From Fistularia commersonii (Eukaryota; Chordata; Actinopteri; Syngnathiformes; Fistulariidae), in the NCBI GenBank assembly GCA_037954325.1, contig JBBMNZ010000007.1, forward strand, positions 13,927,001 through 13,991,000: a stretch of DNA of 64,000 nt. The letters are read 5' to 3'. The translations under genes and the position numbers were made by a program. The notes below the pieces were generated by a model that searched no databases, had not been told where the DNA came from, and worked only from the letters and a program-made list of their open reading frames with translations. Within the stretch, counting starts at the first letter, position 1. Each line of letters begins with the position of its first letter. Positions 10,971 through 22,120 of the stretch are shown here, piece by piece.

Positions 10971-10972
<2 letters not shown>
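10681..10972 (+). mobile_element. V-SINE-type tRNA-derived SINE, nearly full length
   Basis: It starts ggcggcgcggtggtgcagta, with a tRNA-like head including ggttcaattc as the B box. The conserved central SINE domain follows (tttctgtgcggagattgcac ... tctgcatgggttcc). The tail has ccagtccacc, gatgaccgctgggataggct and gtgcaggataag. This is the DANA/Mermaid-like V-SINE superfamily layout. A TA microsatellite has grown at its 3' end. Confidence 0.8.

Positions 10973-11034
<62 letters not shown>
10973..11034. repeat. (AT)31 microsatellite
   Basis: A 62-bp uninterrupted AT run abuts the 3' end of the V-SINE, consistent with expansion of the SINE's simple tail. Confidence 0.95.
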
Positions 11035-11044
<10 letters not shown>

Positions 11045-11449
11045 CTTTGTCCTCTTAAATGTCTTTATCTATTGTCTAAATATTGTCCCTGTGTATTGAA
11101 TTTTGATACCAGTCCTCTTACCCTGTGCTTCTGTGGCACTCGAATTTCCCAATAGCCTTATCCTAACTTATCTTGTCTTATCATACATTATCATAGATAT
11201 ACATTGTAAACATCCAATGAAGATGTTTGCTACGAGGCTTTCACTCCAAATGCTGTTGCTTTATTTACAGCAACTTCTCTTGATACAACCGTACTAGACG
11301 TCGAGTCTACATTCTCGAATCTTCCTTCACTACAATATACATTACTTGTACATATTGCCAGCAATGAAAATGGGGTTAACAAAAAACCTATCTGTTGCAA
11401 TAACATTACTGTGTGGTTGCAGGTTGAGTGTCTCTTATGGGGTGGGGGC
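11035..11449. other. AT-rich sequence upstream of CpG island
   Basis: I see no feature here. Base composition changes sharply near 11450 where the CpG island begins. Confidence 0.5.
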
Positions 11450-11928
11450 AGGGTGTCCACGGTCCGCGTGTATCGCCTTTCCGCACCTGCAAGCTTCGCC
11501 CGTTGGTTTATTCAGGTGTTAGTACCGCGGCTGGCCAGCAGGGGGAGCTCGTCCGAGGGCGCAGCGAGCGTAAAGGGGGGCGTTCCGAAGCCTCGGCCGC
11601 ATCTCCGTCTGCGCTGCCAGGTGTGTTCAAACCTGCGAGCAGGAGAACGCCGGCAGAAGCCTGTCGGTCACGGGAATTACCGATCTCTCAGACCCTAAGC
11701 TCGTCTCGACGCAGCACCGCAGGTCCGATGCTGATCGTCGAACCCACTGCCGAGTTATTCGCGCAGTCTCAACCCTCCGCGTTGTTTGGACAACTTGGCG
11801 CGGCGATGGAACGCGTGGGACCCTGATTCCGTGTCTCTCTCTTTATTTGTTTTATTTTTCACGCACAAAAAGCGCCACCGTCGGACGGCATCGCTTCCCA
11901 AAGCGAACGTGCGCCACGAAGCAGCGGG

Positions 11929-11991
11929 ATGACGGACCGCCGCGCCGCGATCCACGGCCGGGAATCGGTCTCGCCAGCGTCAGGGAGATGA
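11929..11991 (+). other. Upstream ORF 1 before magi3
   Basis: An ATG-started frame of 20 codons plus TGA. Its stop overlaps the start of the next upstream ORF in an ATGA arrangement (11988-11991). It matters only if transcription starts upstream of 11929. Confidence 0.35.
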
Positions 11992-12083
11992 AATCCACAG
12001 CGGCGGCGGCAGCAGCAGGAGCAGCAGGACCGTGGGAGAACCCAGCGGGGTTTGTCAGGCCGCGTCACAACGCGCGCTTTTAA
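11988..12083 (+). other. Upstream ORF 2 before magi3
   Basis: An ATG-started frame of 31 codons plus TAA, opening [14 protein letters not shown] from the gcg/gca run. It ends 73 nt before the magi3 start codon, so reinitiation or leaky scanning would be needed to reach the main ORF. This is inference from sequence only. Confidence 0.35.
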
Positions 12084-12156
12084 CCGCGATCGATTAAAAA
12101 CAACAACAACAACAAAAGACATCCACGATCCGACCTATCCACGCCGGGAGGAGACC

Positions 12157-12463
12157 ATGTCCAGGACGCTGAAGAAGAAGAAACACTGGTCCGCCAAGGT
12201 GGTGGAGTGTGCCGTGTCGTGGGGGAACCTGGGCGACTTCGGCTCCGTGGTGGAGGTCCTGGGTGGCGCGGAGCTGGGACAGTTCCCACACCTTGGCCAG
12301 ATGAAGCTGGACGTGCTGGCGTGTCACGTCGGGAAGCTGCCCTACTACGGCGACGTGCTGCTGGAGGTGAACGGGACTCCCGTCAGTGGACTTACCAACC
12401 GCGACACGCTGGCGGTCGTCCGCCACTTTCGGGAGCCGATCCGCTTGAAGACGGTCAAACCAG
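12157..12463 (+). CDS. magi3: magi3 first coding exon (N-terminal PDZ domain)
   Basis: MAGI-3 is a multi-PDZ, WW and guanylate-kinase-like scaffold at cell junctions that binds receptor and PTEN C-termini. The exon reads [20 protein letters not shown], then [20 protein letters not shown], and ends [55 protein letters not shown] and [18 protein letters not shown] are diagnostic of MAGI-3 rather than MAGI-1 or MAGI-2 (established knowledge). About 102 residues form most of the N-terminal PDZ domain, with GDFG at the carboxylate-binding-loop position (about residues 25-28). The start has A at -3 (gagaccATGt) and matches the known MAGI N-terminus; upstream in-frame codons have no ATG. The exon ends in phase 1 (CCA G) at donor GTGCGTGC, as in the human gene. 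The middle, [20 protein letters not shown], diverges from mammals and is shorter. The other PDZ, WW and GK domains lie beyond the window. Confidence 0.95.
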
Positions 12464-12520
12464 GTGCGTGCGCGCCGCCGCTGCCGCTGCTGACCTCTTG
12501 AGTGTTTGCACGACGAGCCG

Positions 12521-15500
12521 CCGGGGGAGTTTTTCTGCAGAAAAAAAAAAAAAAACAATAAAAATTAATATATAGATTTTGGTATATTACGTAATGCCCC
12601 CCCCCCACCCCCCACCCCCCGATTTTTCCACGTCACTAATTTTCGACGTGAAATTTTCCCAATAACCCCCCCCAGACTTCATCCGTGGACCCCCTCCCCC
12701 CTCCTCTCCCTGCGCTCCCGTCTAATTGACCCGGGGTCTCTCGCCACTTTCTTCCGGAGATCGAAGAGTGATAATGGTCGTCGTGGCGCAGAGCCCAGCC
12801 GGAGCCTCCCCCGACTAAGTGCACTTATATGTATAGAAATAAGGCCTAATTACATCCTCCATTACTTAGTCGGATCCTGACGCCCATTGGCTGTGGTGTC
12901 TCGCCCCTCTTTCCCCTTTTGCAGCATCCTCTCACCGGGTTGGTTTTCAAGTGGGATGCTGATGCAGAACCAGTCCCCAAGTCTGAGCGTATGATGCGTG
13001 TGATTTATATTTATTTTTCTTTTATTTATTGTCAGTTGTATGATAGGTGAGGTGTGTTTGAGTGTGTGTGTGTATGTGTCAGAAGTTGCATCTGTGTTTT
13101 GTGCAGCAGCTGAGCTTCAGGACCACGGGCCAGGATCCCTGGAAATCAACTGTACTGTACACACACAAGCGGACACAGTTTTCCATGCATTTTCATTTTT
13201 TTTGGAGCTCAAAAGCGATGAAAAGGAAAATATGGTGGCAAAAATATGAGTCCAACAACTGTCTTATTCAAGCGTGATGATTTTCATGATGTTCAATTAT
13301 TATATTTTAGGACAAAGTTGAATAATATCGGGGTAATTTCTTTCAAAATTTATAGGGGGAATTCAGGCTACTTGTGTTATGGAGGTACCCATGACTTTTT
13401 GGGTAATTTTAGCATGCTTACTTAATACTTTTGATGTGATTCATCACCTTTCCTTGTGGTAAAATTTTAGGAACTATATCAAAATTTGCAATTTACAGCT
13501 TGTCTGAATTTTCTTTCAAACTAATTTTGTGTTGATTTTTAGCTAATTTCTGCTAAATGAATACATTCAGCAGATCTGCATGAGACAAAACAGTGACCCA
13601 TGACCTCTTAAGGTAATTTGTAGTTTCTATACCTATGTTTGCTCACTTTCAACGGCAAGAGTAAAGAAATTAACATGTAGCACCTGACAAAGCAGGAGGT
13701 AAAATTTTTCATTTCTCAGTCATCTGCGGAAACCATTTCACTTCTGGCAATTCTTGGCTGTTTTTTTTTTTTTTCCCCCAAAACAACCTCTCACAGAACA
13801 AATAAATTGGTCCCAAATTGCCCCGAAACAACAAACAGCTCACAGGACGATAAGATTTGCACTGGAAAAGCAGAAAACAAATCAACTTGCTGAGCCCCTC
13901 CGTGTGCTAGCTCATGATGGTGTGTGTTTTTCTGGCTCGACGCTCCCCAGAGCTCTTCACACCATGTTCCTGCCCAGCTAACCAAGGATGATTAATAAAG
14001 GCCACGGTGGAAAGAAGGAAAGGAGCGGGTAGGGCCTGTGCTGAGAGAAAATCGTCTTTGCCTTTAGGCTCGATGGGCCTTTCCCACATCGGGCACTTTT
14101 TTTGCAACTTTAGAAACTCATAAGATGTTTCGGCTTCCTCCGAGTCACGTGGGCTGACTTTTCCCGTAACGCGTGCAGACAATATGTGTTCAAATGTAAA
14201 CCTGCGTCAGTTTCACAAAAGGCCCCCTGGCATCGGCGTGTACTGATGGGGGGCTGTTACGTTGAATGATTGTGCATGTGTGCTTGCTCCCGTATACGTT
14301 CTTGTGTGGTAGCCTCATGTATAATTCACACCTCTTGCATAATTGAGTTTGCGAGTGAATTTCCTCCACACTGATGGATGCGACGGCCTGGAGGATCAGC
14401 TGTTAGTGGGAGGCCGTGGCGACGGACAGGCTCTCCAGGTTCACCAGACGTTCCTTGGCATTCTTTCCCCAAGATCCCTTGAGCTGTGCCTGGCTGGCCC
14501 TCTGGAGCCAGAGGCTCTTTCCAGCAATGCTACTGCTGCTGCTGCAGCTGATGCTTGGCTAGAGCGTGGATGCAGGAGATAAAATGTGCAGTAGAGATGC
14601 AGAAGGCAGGGACGGGGATGGAGAGACAGGAGAGTCAAGTCTCCACGGAGGCTATTATCTATGTCAGCCATTGATCGGGAGCTCAAAGAGTCGCTCACAG
14701 CACTTCACTTACTTCTCTATAGCGGCATGAAGTGCAGCATATGTTCCCCAGGTTCATACGGATGCCCGCTGTACTGGGAAACGAATGTCATGATGTTTTC
14801 GACGCCAGTTGACTAATTTCCAAATATCAGAATGTAGGAAAATCACATGTCAGATAAGCATCTCGTTGTAAGAGGTTTCATTTGATTTTATATCTGAAAG
14901 TTTAGAGTGTGGCGTTCAATGCCTCATGCATCCGCGTGACCTTTGACACTTGACCCAAATAATTGGTTCGGTTTTTCAAAGTTTCTTAAAGTTTGTGCTA
15001 ATTCTTAGCAGACTTTAATTTTCTTTGTAATATCGTAGCAATTTTTTTTTTTACATCCAATTTTAGAAGATGATCTTTTTTGTGATTTCTTTCTTCCTTG
15101 TTTCGTGAAGCTTTTCATGGAGCTTTTCTTTTTTAAAGTTAAATTCTTGCTGCATTTCTGTTGATTTTCTGCTTATTATTTCAGAAATTTCTAGTGATAT
15201 TTAAATTTAATGCATATGGTTTAAATGGACTAGCCAACTAATTGCAAATTTACTGGCGTTCATGGTATTTACAGTCTTATCAGACAACTCTTCATATATC
15301 CTATATATTCTGTCGACTGACATCTTCCCCTGGCCTAGTATACCTGTTTGAAAGTGAACTTCATACTGAGCTTTGCCTGAAAATATCTGGATTTACTGAG
15401 AGAATCTTCCCGCATCCCCGCCTTCGATTGAGCTCGGAGATGCGGTAAGTAAAAGCTCCATAAGGGCATTTTTTTCCTGCGAGCTGGAGATCGTAAAGAG

Positions 15501-16282
15501 ATGCCTGATGAAAAAGCTTCATGAATTACATCCTGGAATTCCTCCCCCGCTTGGCTGCGTAACTATTTTCCGCCGGAGCCTCCTGTATTCTCCCGGCTTC
15601 AGTCATTCTGCAATCAAAACATACAACCCTGCAGCAATTTATATGCAGCTGCATACATGATGACTTTGACATCAATGAATAATTTCACGTTGAGGTGGAG
15701 TCCGCAGCGTGTCAAGCTTTCAAATGGAGATGACTGATATCGGCTGTGTGACAGTCTCGTACATGTTTCCATATATTTCAGCGTCTTATTCATGGTCACC
15801 GCTGCTACAAGTGTCTTTATTTCAGTTTCACTGAGAAGTAGAAATTTTATCATTAGTACTGATGCACAGGTTTTTCTATTAAACATAGTCCAGGGGCTGG
15901 GCTGTTTATTGAATTTTGTAAGTCTGTTTATTTTTAAAATATCCAGTTGCCATTTGAAATGTTGCTGTCTGATATCCACACAAGGCGTCGTCCATTATTT
16001 TTTCTGCATGTTGAATTCTCTTGCCTTTTTTTCCCCAACAGAGAAATTCCAGGAATTAATTAAACTCTCTCGCTCTCTTTTTTTTTTTTTTTTTTTTTCA
16101 GAAATCAGCAAAAAGTTACCTGAAAATAATTTAAAGAAATGTGTTCTTTACCAAATGCTGCCAAAACTGTAATGAGTCACCTTTAGAAATTCTCCCAAAA
16201 TATCTAAGCATTACCTAAAAAATCAGAATACCCCCAAATGCGTTAACAAATCATCAAACTGATTAAGACATCAATTAATAAG
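12521..16282. other. Intron sequence, nothing recognised
   Basis: The segment holds an A run and C run near 12541-12620 and a T21 run at 16078-16098. An alanine-rich shadow frame occurs around 14.4-14.7 kb because of a gct/gctg run. I see no repeat family, RNA gene or exon here. Confidence 0.5.
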
Positions 16283-16575
16283 AGTCTATCCAGCTGTGAC
16301 GACATGGGGTTTACTGTGAACTGGTTGTTAGTCAATCAAAGGGCTGCATATAGACATACAATCATACATTCACACATCTGGGCAATTTAGAGTCTTAGAT
16401 GAAGCAACTGCATGCTTTTGGTTTGTGGGAGGAAACCAGAGAACCCAAAGGAAACCCACGCAATCACAGGGAGAACATGCAAACCTCACAGAGAAAGGCT
16501 TTTGTTGGAATTGAACCAATCACCTTCTTGCTATGAGGCTATAAGGCGCAAGCCACTGCACTACCCTTGATCCTG
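16283..16575 (-). mobile_element. V-SINE-type SINE, nearly full length
   Basis: Reading the minus strand gives the tRNA-like head near 16575-16520 (ccactgcactaccc is its reverse complement), then the central domain (gggagaacatgcaaacctca reversed), then the tail ending in the reverse of tccagctgtgacgacatggg. Many substitutions indicate an old copy. Confidence 0.75.
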
Positions 16576-17556
16576 TTTATTTTTGTTTTTTTATTTTTTT
16601 TTGTGTGTCGTCTCTGTAATACAAGCAATTTATAGCAAATCTGAAGAAGAGACTTGATATGATTTTGAAACTTTGATATCTATAATTGCTGTTGATAATG
16701 ATGGCATCACAGATGCAGGGCAATATGCATTTTATTTTTTTATTTTTTGCAAGATACCGAATGTTTGGCTGATTGCCGTCTCAAATTGTGCTGGTGAAAA
16801 ATTTACATCACTCATTGTTTAGTCTGCTCTTGATGATAATACTGTGGACTAAATGTGTCATGCTCACGCATCAGCCTTTTTTTTTGTTTCCCATGAGCTG
16901 GTGAGCAAGCCAATAGAAGGAAGTGAAGCGACACAAGTCCCTGTATCAAACCGCAGTAGTGAGCGTGGGTTAATCACATTAATGCACCTTTCATATCAAG
17001 AAGTGCCTCTCAATGGGATCATCCTCTTGACAGCCGATGCTTTGTCACCCTGTGCAGATTTTCCAGTCGTCTGTGGGGAAAAAAAAGACAGAGAGGAAAA
17101 ATAGCCAGAGACTGTGTCCTGTCAGTCAGCCAGAGGAGAGCCATAGCTGCTCCTTTAACACAGACCTCAGAGTCATTTCCGCTCATCCGCTGTGAAATTT
17201 CAAGACCCAGCCAGAGCTGCTGGTCATATATATAGAATCAAAGGAAAATCAGGAATTCAAATTAATTTACAGTCCATTTTTTGGTACCTTTTGGTATCTT
17301 TATCTCTTTTGAGTTTGGGAAAAGTTTTTGGAAAAACACAAGTAAAATGTGTCACAATTTATAATCTATATCTTTTTGGGCAATTTCTTTTTGTTTGTTT
17401 ATATTTTTGGGCAGAATTTGTCAGTGATGTTCAGGCATTTTCTAATATTTAGTGCTAATTTAGATGTAATGCTGCTTTCAGGTACCATGCATTTTCCTCC
17501 TTGCTTTTAGTAAATTGCTTTTATGAATTTTAAGATTATTGTTGGTTATTCTTTTT

Positions 17557-17820
17557 GGGGCAGCTGTGTCTTAGTTGGTCATGTGGGCCACCCTCCAATT
17601 GAAAGGCTGGTGGTTCAATTCCCGGCTCCTCCAGCCTGCATGCCGAATTGTCCTTTGGTGAAACACACAATCCCCACTTGCTGAGTTTGGCCTGGTTAGT
17701 ACTTTGCATTGCAGTTATGTCACTATTGGAGTGTGAGTGCATGTGTAAATGTGAGACCCATTGTAAAGTGCCTTGAATCCGCATGGTACTCCCCAAGTGG
17801 AGACCATTAAAAGTAATTCC
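17557..17820 (+). mobile_element. tRNA-derived SINE, second family
   Basis: It starts ggggcagctgtgtcttagtt, an A-box-like head. ggtggttcaattcccggctc is a clear B box. Downstream are tgtcctttggtgaaacacac, ttgctgagt and tgtaaagtgccttgaatccg. The layout differs from the V-SINEs in lacking their central domain. Related pieces lie at 34.57 and 59.80 kb. Confidence 0.65.
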
Positions 17821-18540
17821 TCCAGCAATTCCTTGTGAAGGTTGTTTTTCTCTCATTTCTCTGAATTTTACAGGTGACTAATTAGCCACAAACGCATGAC
17901 ATTCAACCGAAATTTGGAGGCAATCATGACAATGCAGTTTGCCCCTTGCAAGTCTAATTTAAGGTTATCTGTTATCTTATATCACTCGAAACGAGCAGTC
18001 TTGAATAGTATATGAGTTGATGGAAAATGAATGGCCTCGGCAAAGAAATGTCAAAATCCAAACCCAGAATATTTTCACCCTTCAGTGAGCTGTTTCTGAA
18101 ATTGGTAATTAGATGTCACAATTTTTGATTGGTAAAAACAAACAAACTAAAACAGCCAAACAATCAAAAACAGGCAAAACTCAATATTGTTCTATTTTTT
18201 TTCCAGTGTCTATATTTTGCCTTGCCACTGTTTTTACAGAGCAGGTCTGCCTTGGCAATAATGGAGTTGATGGGAAACACAGACACACAGGGTTACGATC
18301 AACAATACATGAGGTGAAAGCGAAATCTCAGGTGACTCATTAACAAGTTGAAATGGGAAACGCAATGAAATGAAAACGAAAAAACTTGGCAAAAAGCTTC
18401 ACTAAATGAAGCAGAAAGTGAATTTCTTGTCATCCACTATTCTTCCCTTCACAAATGTCGCACTTACCGACTCAGCTCCTGGATCGACTTTAATGATCAT
18501 GTCACCCATTTTTCACATTTCAGCCCATTTGCTTTCAAGT
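17821..18540. other. Intron sequence, nothing recognised
   Basis: I can identify no ORF, repeat family or RNA gene here. Confidence 0.45.
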
Positions 18541-18845
18541 ACATGCAGATCCTCCTGTTGGAGGTAAAGTCGGAGAGGCCAGGGATGGTTTAGACGTGCA
18601 CAGAGCAGCGTTACTTAATATTTGGGTTGAAGGATGCCGAGTTTTCCACTGCGAGGCAGGAGGCCTAGAGGAGATTTATTTATTAGATTTATTTATTAGA
18701 GGACCAAAGAGAAGATTCATGGATGAAGTGAAAGAAGACAGGAAGTCAGTGGGTGTGTGAGAAGATGATGCAGAGGAGAGGGTTTTAATGGAAGCAGTTT
18801 ATTCAATGTGGTGACTCCTGAAGGGAGCAGCTGAAAGGAAAAGAT
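18541..18845 (+). mobile_element. RTE-type LINE 3' end fragment
   Basis: It matches the 3' part of the copy at 8.9-9.2 kb: gatggtttagacgtgcacag, gaggcaggaggcctagag, ggaccaaagagaagattcat, then the tail ctgaagggagcagctgaaag. A 13-bp unit, gatttatttatta, is duplicated in tandem within it at about 18671-18698, interrupting the match. No reading frame survives. Confidence 0.7.
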
Positions 18846-19984
18846 GTGGAGACCCTTGTATTACTGCCTGTTTCCCCTTCATTGTGGCGCCTCCCCCCTA
18901 CCTTCTAGGTTTCAAATGGCGATCCGTCGAGTTCCAATGTCTGTGTTTTTTTTTTGTTTTTTTTTCTTTGTGCCTCGGAAACATCCCAGGAAACATTTTC
19001 TTGTAAATGCTGTGTTGAATTTGAAAAGAATATGAATGCACTGGTTTAGCGCAATTGCTTTAGAGAAAGATCAGTACGTGGGCCACAGACACTTTAGCTG
19101 TGGGAAATTGAAAATATATGCCACAATTGTTTGAGAAACAAATGAATTGTATAAGTTGTTACATTACATAAGCCTTGTTACAAACAAATTATATAAACAT
19201 ACACACGGTGTTTCAATTCAGATAAGTATATTGTCACTGTGTCATTAATGAACAAATATTGCACAATCTATATTGTGAACTTCATTGTATACCAAAGGTA
19301 TCAAACATAAACAAGATCTGACAATTGATTCTAATTCCTTGAAAAATTTAAGGCAAGTTTGGTTGCTGGTGTTTTGTAACATCCCGGCCTTCTAGCGGTA
19401 GAGAGCTATAGTCAGTCGGGTGCCACTGCCACGGTTCGGGACTGCAGTGGAGTCTGATGGTTATCACAACGCTGCTGGTGTTCCATCACCAGGTATTCAA
19501 AATGCTAACCTTTTCTCATTAGAGTCTGGCTAATCTTTTCTGCTGTGCCTCTCAGCTCTCATCTTGGCCCACTGTGGATCCACAAGATGTATTCTTCGGT
19601 GTGTTGCAAGCTGTTGCAAGCTGTTTTACCGTACCATTGTCCAGCTTAATGAGGAACAGAGTACTCAAGAATGGAAAAAGATTAGTGCAAACAAGCCATG
19701 GGCTCCAGCGTCCTAACTAATCTTATCTTGTTTAATTATGAAAGAGAGAATGGTCATGTGCTCTTCGAACGTTAGATTCCTGCAACTTTAAGCTCCAATT
19801 TTTATCTGTTTGTTGGTCTTAGCTCATCACTGTAAGAATATACTTGACTGTTCACTGCTCTGTCCCACCAAGCACTTTGTTCATGTGTAGCTTGTTTGTC
19901 TTCAGTGACTCTCATCAAACATTTCTTCCATGTGCCCAAAGTGGCTGTCAGCCTGCGGTGAAGTGCTTCTGTTCTGCTGCATGA
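18846..19984. other. Intron sequence, nothing recognised
   Basis: AT-rich sequence without a repeat family or gene I can name. Confidence 0.45.
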
Positions 19985-19993
19985 ACACACACA

Positions 19994-20030
<37 letters not shown>
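19985..20030. repeat. (AC)n microsatellite
   Basis: A 46-bp AC run with one T interruption near 20000. Confidence 0.95.
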
Positions 20031-20032
<2 letters not shown>

Positions 20033-20597
20033 ATTTGAGTGTGCGCACTTAGCCAATTCTTGATCTAACCTGACATTAGAAGTACAGGTATGGTTAAACA
20101 AAAATGAAAAATGTATCTCCGAAATTAATTCTTCTTCTCGGCATGGGACTTGAATTTGAACTGAGAATAAAAGTCATTTGTGCTATGAGGATCAGAATGT
20201 CATTGGAAGTCGAAAGGAAAAAAAAAAAAAAAGAATTAAACATGGATCGACAGGAAACTTGGCAGACAGTTGGGGGTGAGGAAATTAATTATATCTTCAT
20301 TGTGCAGGGATTCAATATAAAATGATTAACAAAGATGAGAGATAAATTAGGTAATGGATAAATATGGCATTGTCTCTGTCTGGATACTGCTGTAGGATTT
20401 GATGATTTAACAGCCTGATTCACATTCAGTTTCTATTGATTACATGCTTTGCAGGAGAAAATACCTTGGAAAGCTGCAAATTAATGTATCCAACAAATAT
20501 TTGAACTGCACGGTTTTTTGTATGTCTCAAAACATGTCAAAACAATTGAACAATATTTTGACCAAATCTTTTGTTGCTCCGGGAAATTATCAATCAT

Positions 20598-20938
20598 TAC
20601 AACGGAGTTAGCGCTTCGACCTCACAGCACGGCGGACCCTGGATCAATTCCGACAAGGGGACCTCTCTGTGTGGAGTTTGCATGTTCTCCCCGTGTCTGT
20701 GTGGGTTTTCTCCGGGTTTTCAGGTTTTCTCTCACTGTCCAAAAACATGCAGCAGGTTAATTGGAAAAAATTGGTAAAATTGCCCCGAGTGAGTGAGTGA
20801 ATGGTTGTTTGTCTGTATATGTGGCCCTGTTGGCGACCAGTCCAGGGAGTACCCTGCCTCTTGCCCGATGACAGCTGGGATAGGCTCCAGCTTCTCCCGC
20901 GACCCTGAGAGCAGGACAAGCGGTGTGGATGATGAATT
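20598..20938 (+). mobile_element. V-SINE-type SINE, nearly full length
   Basis: A degraded tRNA-like head (ctcacagcac ... ctggatcaattccgac) precedes a well-preserved central domain, tctgtgtggagtttgcatgt and tctccccgtgtctgtgtggg. The tail has gttggcgaccagtccaggga, gatgacagctgggataggct and gcaggacaagcgg. It is among the best-preserved V-SINE copies in the window. Confidence 0.85.
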
Positions 20939-21078
20939 ACACCTCTGAAATAACCCCAAATTATTTGATAGTGAACAAGAACTAACTTGAAAAAAGACTG
21001 TAAATTGAGAGACAAACATTGTCAAAGTCAACAAAAAAAAAAACAACAATCAATAAATAAATAAAGGAATTCTATCAT

Positions 21079-21195
21079 ACATTTTCTACCCTTAATCTCC
21101 ACTCAGGGTTATCAGGGCTTTTCCCACCTGTCATTGGGTGAGGGATGGGGTTCACCCTGAACTGATCACTAGGCCACAAACAGATGTACAACCCT
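21079..21195 (-). mobile_element. V-SINE tail fragment
   Basis: cattttctacccttaatctc ... cctgtcattgggtgagggat ... ccctgaactgatcactaggc is the reverse complement of the V-SINE tail. Only the 3' part is present, and it lies about 140 bp from a copy in the opposite orientation. Confidence 0.6.
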
Positions 21196-22039
21196 TAACC
21201 TTCTGATTCAAACTTCATCTCGAGATATACATACATCCACTTCATATAGAATAGTAAATTACTAAATGCCTCCTATCAAAAAAATTGCAGAAATGAGTGA
21301 CAAACACAGAAAATTTGAAAAATTCCCATAAAAAGTTGAAAAATAACTTCGAATTAAGAAAACAGATTGCCTCCAAATGTGGCTTGGCTGAAAATATGAC
21401 ACTTAAATAATTAGTAAACAAAATAAAAAAAAAATAAATTGCCTGGAAATTAGAGAGGGAACATGTTGGTTGTGGGAGTGGGTGGAACGTATTGGTCGCC
21501 GTCATAGCAGCTGAATTGTTGCTGAAAAAGTCACGGAAAATGAATCACCGGGAAACAGTCTGCACTCTCTTTGCAGTTAGTAAAGATATCCTGGACACAG
21601 TAACGGGATTAGAGAGTTGTTTATCACAGCGGACAGTTTCCCCGTGTATTTCTAGAAGGGTCGGGGTGGATATGGGCACCTGGGTCATGAGGGACGATGG
21701 GAGGGGGCAACAATGCAACAGCAAAACAAACAAGCATGAAGTTGCTCCCGACCTCACTCTGACTCGTCCATAATTCATCGGTACGAGGTCTGTGTACTCT
21801 GCGGGTGGGTGTTGGACGTGACTGATAACTGGGTGTATGTCAGTGGAAAGCGTCACAGGACCCCCCACCCCCCCAACCCCCCTCCCCAGCTCTTTCATCA
21901 CTGTCACTTGCACACACTCTGGCGACACCTGCTACACATACAGCATCCTAGATGAGAGGGTTTGAAGTGGGAGCTGAGCTATTTCAGCCAGTTGATGAGC
22001 GTTTGGGGATGATTGGCTGGTGTGATGGAGGGACCGGAG
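21196..22039. other. Intron sequence, nothing recognised
   Basis: I see no repeat family or gene. A short C-rich run lies near 21860-21890. Confidence 0.45.
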
Positions 22040-22068
22040 GTGTGTGTGTGTGTGTGTGTGTGTGTGTC

Positions 22069-22112
<44 letters not shown>

Positions 22113-22120
22113 TGTGCGCG
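22040..22120. repeat. (TG)n microsatellite
   Basis: About 80 bp of TG with a tctgta interruption and a cgcg-rich end. It produces Val-Cys and Thr-His shadow frames. Confidence 0.95.

Larger units (their letters stand above)
11450..12520 (+). promoter_or_regulatory. magi3: CpG island and promoter/5' UTR of magi3
   Basis: In this AT-rich window the segment stands out for CG dinucleotides; 11881-11940 alone contains ten. It spans the region before and through the first coding exon, as expected for a CpG-island promoter of a broadly expressed gene. A gcg/gca run at 12000-12030 and an aac run at 12100-12116 lie in the presumed 5' UTR. I see no convincing TATA box, so initiation is probably dispersed. 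The transcription start cannot be placed from sequence alone. Confidence 0.75.

Noticed and set aside
11411..12289. Several open frames of 60-132 codons in the CpG island on both strands
   Set aside because: High GC content removes stop codons. None shows a known domain, and the magi3 exon and leader explain the region. The 35-residue in-frame extension upstream of the magi3 ATG starts at TTG, not ATG.
14343..14698. Alanine-rich open frames on both strands with a gct/gctg run
   Set aside because: There is no recognisable domain, splice context or codon bias; the alanines come from a short trinucleotide run.
17600..17625. tRNA-like B box (ggttcaattcccgg) suggesting a tRNA gene
   Set aside because: The surrounding sequence does not form a cloverleaf and continues into a SINE body, so it is a tRNA-derived SINE.
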